In this document: positions 45,353-53,500 of the stretch, in pieces
How positions within the stretch are numbered: the first letter of the stretch is position 1
Layout of the letters: the number at the start of each line of letters is the position of its first letter
Source of the DNA: Apostichopus japonicus
Taxonomy: Eukaryota > Echinodermata > Holothuroidea > Aspidochirotida > Stichopodidae
Direction: 5' to 3'
DNA: 53,500 nt
NCBI RefSeq assembly: GCF_037975245.1
Contig: NC_092577.1
Span: forward strand, 10,205,013-10,258,512
Notes under the pieces: model-generated
Seen by the model: the letters and a program-made list of their open reading frames with translations, nothing else
The model's database searches: none
What the model was told of the DNA's origin: nothing
Program-made: the position numbers and the translations under genes

Positions 45353-46619
45353 ATTCAAATAGCGAGAGATAAGAGAAAAAGAAATGGATGTGAGGAAAGT
45401 GTCCAACATTTTGCAGTTCAGTAACATTAAAAACACGGAGGTACTTATTGCGATTCAAACAGAATTGAAGTAGGAGGAAGGAAAACGAGTGAAGCCATTC
45501 ACTAGTGTTTTATATTGACCGAACAGAATAGAACTGTCACATACAGAGGGTTTCAAGGGTGGTCGATAAAACTATAATCCACCCCCCCCCCATTGCCCCT
45601 CCTCCAAAGTGCAAGACCTGCTCTGATATTCATTCTTATCAAGGGCAGTATATAAATAACTTGCAGAGCCTAGTAGACTACGGTCAACAGATTGTTGCTT
45701 GGAGTAGCGTCATGTATCATACATATCCTGTGCCACGACGATCGAGAAATTTCTCCAAATAAAAGAAAACATGATCCAGAGATAAAAATGTTAAAAAAGT
45801 GAGGCAACATAAAACGTTGTATCCTTTTATTTTCTGTGTAAGGTTTGGCAAGACCTGGGACGAATGATTTCCCATGAAATTTAATCCGATACATTTGAAG
45901 TCGGAAAGGCACACCGCAATGTTGACATATTATCTCCTATCATTTTTCTTTTGGAATTGGTGGTATTATGGTAGTCGTGAACCGACGTGAACTTGTCGCG
46001 ATACCCAGCTTTTCCGGTGTGTAGTTTACAGGAAGTACTATAGGAAACCTGTGTTGTCTCATCTTTCGCCTATCTGCAATGATGTTTATCAAAGGTTTTT
46101 CAATTGGATCATTTCCTACTCGCCTGGACATGACATTAATATTTGATACTCGAATGCCAGAACCCTGTAAGAATCCTCATGTAACGTGTGGGCTAGATTC
46201 TCCTTGCCTTCCTGGTCACGTTCCAATATCTCGCTGTAGAGTTTGAAAGATTTGTTCTCTGTCAACTAAAAAAGGAAAGAAATACAGGGAAAAACTGGAA
46301 CAGTAGGCTGCTGCTAGTTTATTCTCAACAGATACCGACCGTTCTGTCTTTAGCCCCGATTGTTACATGCAAATTAGATCCAGGTTGGGTTGTCTTCTGC
46401 TTTGGAAGGGTGTTCAGGTGTAGGTTGAATGTTTCCTTGTATTTTTTTGTGTGGTTGTTCCCTGCAGAGATGCAACAAAGTTTTTCGAGATTTTTTCGCG
46501 ATTCTTTATGATGTGTAATAAAATCTGATGGGGGATGGATAAGAGAATGTTAGTTGTAAAAAACAAATCCAGCTGGATTAACTGTGGGAACACAATCTTT
46601 TTTTTTTTTTTTAAATTTA

Positions 46620-46970
46620 TTTTACTATTATTATTTTTTTTAATTCAACTCATTTTCAGTGATTTAGGCTTCTCTTTCTTCAGCTGCTCTTGTAACAGCA
46701 ATCTCTTTTTCTCTCTTGTATTTTTAAAAGTAAATTAAAAAAGTAAATTAAAAGTAAATTTTTTTTTAATTCAACTCATTTTCAGTGATTTTGATTACCA
46801 ATAACTACCAATATAGGCATTACTGTTTTCTGCATAGCATTGGAATTTTAATGAAACCCTGTTTTCATTCAAATCATTTTCAATGATCTTTGTTTTATTT
46901 TGTTTTATTTTTGTTTTTTCTCTTTCTTCAGCTGCTCTTGTAACAGCAATCTCTTTCTCTCTCTTGTAAA
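46620..46970 (+). repeat. Intronic duplication containing two acceptor-like sites with short hydrophobic frames
   Basis: The block AATTCAACTCATTTTCAGTG occurs at about 46642 and 46770. The block CTTTCTTCAGCTGCTCTTGT through AACAGCAATCTCTTT occurs at 46674 and 46922. Both copies of the second block have a strong pyrimidine tract and CAG. If spliced to exon F in phase 1, they would encode AALVTAISFSLL, then a stop at 46967 (copy 2) or, after two more residues, at 46725 (copy 1). Confidence 0.6.
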
Positions 46971-47052
46971 ACATTTAACCGTTGTCGTTGGTATGAACTC
47001 TCAATCCTTCTCTTATCTCCTATTTTGTATTTGTCTGTTTTTTGATTGACAG

Positions 47053-47219
47053 CTATCGTCGGTGGCATCATCGTCATCCTCCTGTCTGTAATTCTGCTCT
47101 TCCTGTTTGTCGTCTACCGACTCAAGAAGAAGGACGAGGGTAGTTATTCTCTGGACGAACCGGCCAAGTCGAAAGATCCGACCGCCTACTGGAAAGAAAC
47201 CAAGGAGTTCTATGCATAA
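47053..47219 (+). CDS. Syndecan exon G: transmembrane helix and cytoplasmic C1-V-C2 tail, stop
   Basis: This is the terminal coding exon, residues 234-288 and TAA at 47217-47219. The acceptor TTTGATTGACAG ends at 47052. Residues 234-255 form a hydrophobic helix beginning AIVGGII and ending VVY. The tail starts YRLKKKDEGSYSLDEP, the C1 region that binds ezrin, Src-family kinases and cortactin in known syndecans. A short variable region (AKSKDPTAYWKETK) follows, then the C2 tetrapeptide EFYA, the class II PDZ ligand for syntenin, CASK and synectin. This matches the most conserved part of all syndecans, so the identification is near certain. Only one GG pair is seen where vertebrate syndecans have a GGxxG dimer motif. 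Confidence 0.97.
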
Positions 47220-48269
47220 TGTAATCGTATCTAAGGCCTTTTTCACCGGAGCGTCCCCAAAGCAGCCAACAGACATAACACGAAAAAGGACTCGGACTAT
47301 AAAACAGGGTCCTCTGATTAGATCTTGTTTCTCTTCCTCTCGGGGTCACCATCATGGGAGGAAAGAAAAAAACCGGTTGTGGACGTTGTGACAGGAAGGG
47401 CCGTGCACACATTATTGTCAGTTATTAGACATGGACATTGTTTGACCAAAAAGAAAAAGAAAGTATGGGCAGCCAAATAATAATATGCCCCCCCTCCCTC
47501 CCGAATTTTTACCTTTTTTTAATATCGAGTTTAGAAAAGCGGTTGGGGGTTTTTCTCTCGTTTTGGTTTTTTTCCATTTTCAACACTATATTTCTTGCAA
47601 GATCTGTGGTGTGTTATTTGGACATGTACTTACCTAAGAGACAGTTTTCTTTTTTCGTCATATTTAACAAAGTTCGATTTTTTTATCATCATTACGATAT
47701 AGTAACGGAGGTAGGAAAAGCCAACGGTGTTTGATATGTTGGCGCAGTGCTGCGATCGGTCCATATCATGGGTCATCAACCCCCGACTGGTCTAACGCAT
47801 GAACATGGTCGAGTTGATATGTTAAATGAATATTCATAGCAAACAGCCAACAAGTCTGTGTGTACAAAACGTATGTCGCCAAACATTCACATTTGGCTCG
47901 TTTTTTCGTATCTTGGCCGTTTCTGTACGGAATGTGGTCGTAAGATTCTGTGTACATGGTGGGCTTTGCAGAGAGAGGTGAAAATGTAGAATCTCTTTAA
48001 TTAGTAAAGTGTGGTATAGTAGGTGTCCTACAACTCATATAAATATAGAAGATTCGTTAATAATGTGTCTGTCAACAAGTTTAGTTGGTCGACGGGAGCC
48101 ATCAGTATGGTGCTTAATTTTTTGTCAAGTTTTAACCGTAAAGTCCAGTCGGTTAGACTGTTGAGTGAATTTCACACAACAAAATGTTTGAATGTTATTA
48201 ATGCAGGTGTCTTTAAAAGGGAGCTCAATAAATATCTACTACTATAATAAATAGGATTAGGGTTTTGGG

Positions 48270-48340
48270 GATTGAGGGGGAGGGGGAGAGGGGGGAGAGG
48301 GGGGGTAGGGAAGAGTAAGATGAGAGGAGGGGGGATGAAA
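48270..48340 (+). repeat. G-rich tract in putative 3' UTR
   Basis: Runs of four to six Gs separated by A/GA. Confidence 0.8.
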
Positions 48341-51300
48341 AAGGGGCTGAGACATAAAATCAAGTGGATTATCCTCTTCAAGGAGATTAAAACAAAAAAA
48401 ATCCTGTCCATTCTCTACGTGTTGCTTTAAGGATTTGCTCTATCGTAACAAAGAGGCTTAAAAATTGGAACAATGGTGGATTACAAGCCCGCAAAAATTC
48501 ACCTCCTTGTCACTCTTCCTCAAGAACGTCAATCGAAAAAGCAAAATAAGCAGTCTACCTCGAAGAAAAGCGGCTTTGGTTTATGCAAAATAGTCGAGTC
48601 TTGCATTTTGGAAGGAGAGAGAGGAAGTTGACTAAACACAAATGAAAACATGAGTGAATGTGGGGAAAAAAATGGTAAAACAAAAAATGCAATTGTTTTG
48701 TGTGTGTATGTGTGTGTGATTGAGAATTGATAAGCTGCCAAAGATACGAATATCAATTAAGCTGAAGGAGAGGGAAAGAGTTAGGGAAGGGAGAGTGAGA
48801 GAGATATATATATTATGCAAGTCAGGTGTATTCTGGGTAGAGTAATTCCGAAAGGACTGGAGAGGGGGAGGGTGAAGATGTCAAAGTTACGAGTCTAAAA
48901 GTATGATCGTGTTTCAATATCTTTTCTGTTCTCCTTATCAAGGTTGGGAAGTTGTTTAGAAAAATTAAGAAAGAACTGTGGAAAAGAAATAAACCATGTC
49001 ATTGTCAATTCACTTGGCAGGAAGTGAAAGGTCACTTCTCTGTGACCTCTGTTTGAGTTGTGAATATTGTTTAAATTAAATGGCTAAATCATCACTTGGT
49101 GTGTTCGAGAGAGTAAGTTCTGTAAATGTTATAAGTCTTTAAGTGCTGTCTTTAACTTCATGTTTGTTTTGTTTTGGGGCTCTTTTCTCATATTTTTTTT
49201 GTTTCATTTCCCCTTGTAGGATTTTTGGTTTTGATTTTTATCTTGGTTCCTAAGTTTTTATTTTACACTTCCTAACTCTTGCAAAGATGTGTATATTGCT
49301 ACTGCTTCCAAAATTAAGTAATTTTGTAAAAGAGTTTAGTTTTAAATGTTGGTTTTTCCTTTTTTCCTTTTTCAAGAATTAGTCGTAATATAAAACATGT
49401 TAAAGATATTAAGGGGAAAAGGATTGACAGACAAGCACACAAACAATTATTAAATTAAACTTTTCGGTTTTTAAGAATCAACTCAGATAGGTTAAAAAAT
49501 TCCGTTTGTTTAATTTTTTTTTTTGCTCTCTAGCCTCTTTGCTCGGTTATTCAATTACTTAACATAACAACTAGTAATATTCAATATCATTACAGTCATT
49601 TTTTTGTTTTTGTACATATATGTCAAATATTTTAGTAGGGATTTGGTTATGTATGTGATGAGTAGGTTTTAAGCATTGTAACGAAAATTATCAACATCGT
49701 CGCTATCATCATCTTCATTAATTATTTTTTTTCTTTTCTCTTTTTGCTCCTTTAAAAGTTCTTCATTTCTGTAGAAACATTTTCATTCTAGATAAAAGTT
49801 TGTATGATGTGTTTAAGGAGAATACCAATTGTTAAAATTAATCGTAGAACCTACCCTTCCTCCCTGCATCCTCCATCATGTCTTAATTCAATGTAGAGCC
49901 TGAGGTAGCAAGCAGAATTCTCCTTCAAAACCAAAACCAAAAACGAAAAAAACAAAAAATTGTTGTCGTTTTCCCACGACTCCAATCACTTTGAAAACCA
50001 TTTTAAGTTGACCTTGAATTTTGATGTTCATATTTGGTATTTTATTATTATCAAGCAAAAAAGCTTTTGAAGAAGCAAGAATCTGCCTTTCAAGTTTGAA
50101 CAAGAAACGAAAACTCGGATGAGGTCCTGCTCCTCTCAATTTTAAATTTGTGACGTCTTCAAATTGAAAGCTAAACTAAAGATAGACAGAAAGAATGAAA
50201 AAAGAAGCCAAGAAACATTCATAAAAATTGATGGATTTTTTTTGGGTCGTTATTGGGCTATGCATGTCCTGGGGAGTCAAAATTGAGGCTGTCAATTAAG
50301 AGCAAGGTTATATTTGTGAAGCATGTGATACATACATGTTTGCAGTTGACTTGAACACTGTTCAACGAGTATCCATCCTCCCCGCAAACAGGAATTCCCG
50401 AATCACCTAATCTCCAGGAGAGAGCTAAAAGCTGTACAAGCTATCAGAGACTCGGTCGGCTACAGTTGACCAAATAAACAAAGTCAACCGAGTGTAGATT
50501 TGCAACTGTTTTGCTGCATGTTGAGACGATGACCTGATTTGAATTGTATGTTTTTTTTCTTTTTCTTTTGACAACCCTGCGTTTTCGAAACTCAGTGAGG
50601 AGTTTTCAAATTGATAAGGACCTGCAGTCTTGGAGCTTACATCATTGAAACGTTACCTTTTATCCAGACGGTTTTATCAATGACAATTCATGCTTTTATA
50701 GGGATTATTATTATTGTCATGAGGGATTTCATCCTTCTTTCTATCCACAAAAAACCTGCACCATGTTGTTTTAACATTTTGATTTGACAAAGATTACAAG
50801 ATGAATTTTTCCCATTTGTGAAGAGGCCAAAAAAAAAGTCTTTTGTCTAAAAATGACGAGTCCTCTAGTTTGTTTTCCCCATCTTTTGTTTTATCTTCCA
50901 TTATTTCCAGTCATCTGTCAACGTGTTTGCATCCTTTCCGTGTTATCCGTTCAGTAAATATCTCGTTGGCACTGCGTGTTAATAAGCAAACCAGTTTTGG
51001 GCATTTTCTCTGTGTCTTTTTCTCTCTTTCTTTGATTAAATACAAAAAATGATTTTTTTTCTTCTCTTGATGTGTCATATTAAAGTGATTTTCTCCCGTT
51101 ACCTCTCTCTTTAGCCGTGTGTGGTACCATTCGTAACCCATGTCAATTATAGTCTAGATGAGAATGGATTCAGTTATTTTTATATGAAAAAATACGACAA
51201 AAAAATTGAAAAATTAACAGGGTGGATTTTGGACGATCAAAAAAAAAAAAAAAAAAAAATTAACTAGCATTTAATTCCTGTGTGCGTTTCTGTGGCTTGA

Positions 51301-52607
51301 AATCTTGGTTGCTAGGTATATATTTTTTTGTCCATTAATTCCTGTATGCAAAAATGTTAGCCACTAAGGACATACCCAAACTTGTGTTGCCATGGTGATT
51401 TGTCCTACTCAAAGACACTATTGTGGATAATCTTTATACCTCATGTATGTACGCACGTTAGTGTAAAGTTTTAAACGTTGCCATAACCAAGTTGTGTACC
51501 GGTGACTTCTCAACACCTAAAGAAACTTTTGAAGAAGGTGGTGAAAAGTAGAAGGAGAAAGGTACGCCTTACACCTTAACACGAACATCTAATGTAAGAA
51601 AACCACCGAAATGGGGACAAAAGGAGACCGATTTCACAGTGGTTGTTTATGTCAAATTAATACCTCTGGTAGGTTATCACCTCTGTGTTTGTGACAAAAA
51701 ATACCACTTACAAGTAGCTAGAATTATATACCAGAAATCATAATCATTTGTTGATAGAAAGTCACATCACAACTATACTACTACTACGACTAATTATAAT
51801 AATAAATAGCCTACACAGTATTCATTTCCAACTAATCTGCTGTATTGTTAATAACACGAGATATTTTGTTTTGTATTAAAGCTTATTAGCGATATTTAGG
51901 AGAGATATAAACAGTTATTGATCTCAGTGCGCTGAGAGGATGTTAACAGATATTCAATGAGTATAAACACAGAGCCACATGACGGAGTGATTAGGTTGGT
52001 GGTAGTGGTTGTTGATATGAGGGGGCGGGGGGGGGGTGGATGTGAGTTGACAACTAATAACGATCCTACTCATCTGAAAAATAAGTTCGGTCTGTCATGT
52101 GATATTCACAAGAAATGTGAATCGCACTTAATGACAGACAGCGCGCACTAAATGAAAGAGAGCGCGCACTAAATGAGGAAAACCACGAAAGCTTTGGACA
52201 TATTTTGGAAAGTTAGAAAACCGAAAAAAACATGGGAATTTTGTATCCTTTGTGGATGTGGTCTAGATTCACGATTGGTTTGATGTTGCTGTATAGAGTC
52301 GAGCGGTGAGAATCACCGATTATATTTCCTCCGCCTCCTTTATGACTATCCACCCACTACTCCCATCCACCACCAACCAACCTCCCCCCTTATTTCCGAA
52401 CCCCACATAATACCATCAAGAAGGAGCTTTCTGACACATTGAGTTGAAGTACTGAATCTCCTGCTAATGTCAGTTTGTGGCTCTGTGTGCATATTGTCTG
52501 AGTTTAACCTTCACGGAATTACGATTGTTTTTATCTATTTGCGTTAATACTATATTGTATTAATAATGCTACTGTATAACAGCACGCTATGTTTTACTGT
52601 GATTGAA

Positions 52608-52613
52608 AATAAA
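52608..52613 (+). terminator. Candidate polyadenylation signal AATAAA
   Basis: A canonical hexamer in GAAAATAAATTTTGA, followed within about 20 bases by a pyrimidine/T-rich tract. It is the last such signal before the minisatellite at the window end. Which of several hexamers is used (48227, 48246 or this one) is unknown. Confidence 0.3.
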
Positions 52614-52634
52614 TTTTGACCTCCCTTTTTTATC

Positions 52635-53070
52635 CACCAATATTTCTTTGTTCCTCTTTTTTTATATCTCTCTTCACTTTAACCATTCCTTTCTTGTCGA
52701 TTGTTCTTATGAGATGATTTGGGAAATGGAAATTTTCCCCGCCCCCTCCCCCCCCCCCCGGCCCCTGCTCATTCCTGCCTCTTGCTGTGCCGTTATGCAT
52801 CCTCCCTGTGCCATCATGCTGCCCCTTCCTGTCTTCATGAAAAAAAGTTCCATTATGGTAATTTAGGTATAGTACATTTAAATCAGGGTCCGAAAACTCC
52901 CTAAGCTGACCACTGACCAGTCCAAAGATCATGGTACCACAGTCCCTGGACCAGCGAAAATGTATGTGATTGTCACAAAATGACCGACCTTGCCAAATTT
53001 AATGGAGCAACTGAACTACCGATCAGCTCAGCATCCTGCTACTTCCAACTGAGTCTTCATTGGTCATACC
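52635..53070. other. No gene recognised
   Basis: C-run at 52747-52759. No exon is supported. Confidence 0.3.
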
Positions 53071-53076
53071 ATGCCA

Positions 53077-53500
53077 CTGACAAGCCAATATCTCTTCCAG
53101 CTAGCAAACCACCGACAAGTCAATATCTCTTCCGGCAACAAAAGCACCGACAAGCCCATATCTCTTCCAGCTACCAAACCACCGACAAGCCCATATCTCT
53201 TCCAGCTACCAAAAGCACCGACAAGCCCATATCTCTTCCAGCTACCAAAGCACCGACAAGCCCATATCTCTTCCAGCTACCAAACCACCGACAAGAGCAT
53301 ATCTCTTCCTGCATCCAAGTCACCGACCATTTCAAATGTCACCCGGCTTATTGAACCATAGAACAAGCCCACATAGCTTCCTGAAACCTGCCAACAAACT
53401 ACCCACCAGTTCATATATCTTCCAACTACCAAACCACGTACCAGTTCACATTTCTTCCAGCTACCACACCACAGACCAGTTCATATTTCTTCCAGCTACA
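53077..53500 (+). repeat. About 35-bp minisatellite running off the window end
   Basis: ACCGACAAGCCCATATCTCT followed by TCCAGCTACCAAAG repeats every 35-36 bases (for example 53111, 53146, 53181, 53217, 53252, 53287). It grows more diverged and longer after 53330. The unit is not a multiple of three, so the open frames over it switch frame between copies and are not evidence of a gene. Confidence 0.9.

Larger units (their letters stand above)
44571..47052 (+). other. Syndecan intron between exons F and G
   Basis: Contains two C-run blocks preceded by ATCACTAAAAGCATT-like words (about 44596 and 44830). A repeated GTCAGTTTCCACCGA occurs at 44808 and 44968. A hammerhead-like hairpin fragment lies on the minus strand near 45318-45350, and a duplicated acceptor-like block at 46620-46970. 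Confidence 0.45.
33688..47219 (+). other. Syndecan gene with SEA domain (3' part, seven coding exons; 5' exon outside or not found)
   Basis: Seven exons (33688-33850, 34582-34685, 37933-38000, 39867-40047, 43056-43117, 44449-44570, 47053-47219) join through GT-AG introns with exit phases 1, 0, 2, 0, 2 and 1, all matching the next exon. They give 288 visible residues ending in a stop. Order of parts: acidic GAG-attachment segment (residues 1-55), SEA module (about 57-172), Thr/Asn-rich stalk (173-233), transmembrane helix (234-255), cytoplasmic tail (256-288). Syndecans are single-pass heparan sulfate proteoglycans that act as co-receptors and link matrix to the actin cytoskeleton through PDZ proteins. 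The tail motifs make the family assignment firm. The SEA module is not part of the textbook syndecan. The signal-peptide exon is missing, and the phase-0 entry of the first visible exon means an upstream exon ending in phase 0 is expected. A fusion through misassembly is unlikely because all phases agree. Confidence 0.9.
47220..52630 (+). other. Probable long 3' UTR and downstream sequence of the syndecan gene
   Basis: After the stop codon, about 5.4 kb follows with almost none of the minisatellites and transposon ends that fill the rest of the window. It is T- and A-rich, with many T-runs and AU-rich words. AATAAA hexamers occur at 48227, 48246 and 52608. The last is followed by a T-rich stretch and is a plausible main polyadenylation site. 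The true end cannot be decided from sequence alone. A G-rich patch (48270-48340) and a 21-A run at 51238-51260 are the only conspicuous low-complexity tracts. Confidence 0.4.

Noticed and set aside
48023-48247. Open frame ending FKRELNKYL, resembling a LINE C-terminus
   Set aside because: Only the last residues resemble LINE tails; the LWN.LP signature is missing, and the position fits the putative 3' UTR.
53071-53361. Repeat protein with TDKPISLPATK units
   Set aside because: The DNA unit is 35-36 bases, so the peptide repeat drifts between frames, and no exon borders fit.

Overview
This is a stretch of animal nuclear DNA, AT-rich and crowded with introns, minisatellites and transposon debris. 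Only one protein-coding gene can be supported: the 3' part of a syndecan gene on the + strand. It has seven coding exons between 33688 and 47219, joined by phase-consistent GT-AG introns. The C-terminus carries the hallmark syndecan transmembrane segment, the C1 motif (KKKDEGSYSLDEP) and the terminal EFYA PDZ ligand. The repeat families (tRNA-derived SINEs, CR1/Jockey-type LINE tails, hAT-type elements, long G-runs and TGTACAGTA-like words) suggest a marine deuterostome, most likely an echinoderm. A sea cucumber is my guess, but it rests on general impression only.

Layout. Positions 1-33687 hold no supported exon. If the signal-peptide exon lies upstream of the window, as in other syndecan genes, this is the end of a very long first intron, or intergenic DNA. 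It contains a foldback repeat (681-965), LINE tails (3229-3357, 13110-13518), tRNA-type SINEs (5780-6159 minus, 10940-11235 plus, 14600-14830 minus), a terminal-inverted-repeat element filled with about 36 copies of a palindromic CATG-centred unit (6935-8005), a hAT-type element with a perfect 8-bp target duplication (15461-16674) abutting a retroelement fragment with its own 12-bp duplication (16687-16821), minisatellites (12955-13085, 20065-20370, 22085-22385, 23307-23540, 26197-27090) and a MITE with 83-bp arms (28731-29046).

Positions 33688-47219 are the syndecan exons. Exon A encodes an acidic segment with two Ser-Gly glycosaminoglycan sites. Exons B, C and D encode a complete SEA module with a GSVKV sequence matching the self-cleavage site of mucin-type SEA domains. 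Exons E and F encode a Thr/Asn-rich stalk with an NPY triplet repeat. Exon G encodes the membrane span and cytoplasmic tail. Vertebrate, fly and worm syndecans as I know them have no SEA module, so this is a perlecan-domain-I-like ectodomain (SG sites followed by SEA) on a syndecan membrane anchor. This is the most interesting item in the window. The introns carry a 2.15-kb CAGTG-ended element (40798-42949), a LINE tail (44138-44275), and a duplicated acceptor-plus-short-ORF block just before the last exon.

Positions 47220-52630 are mostly free of recognisable repeats and may be a long 3' UTR ending at an AATAAA at 52608. A 35-bp minisatellite starts near 53077 and runs off the window end.
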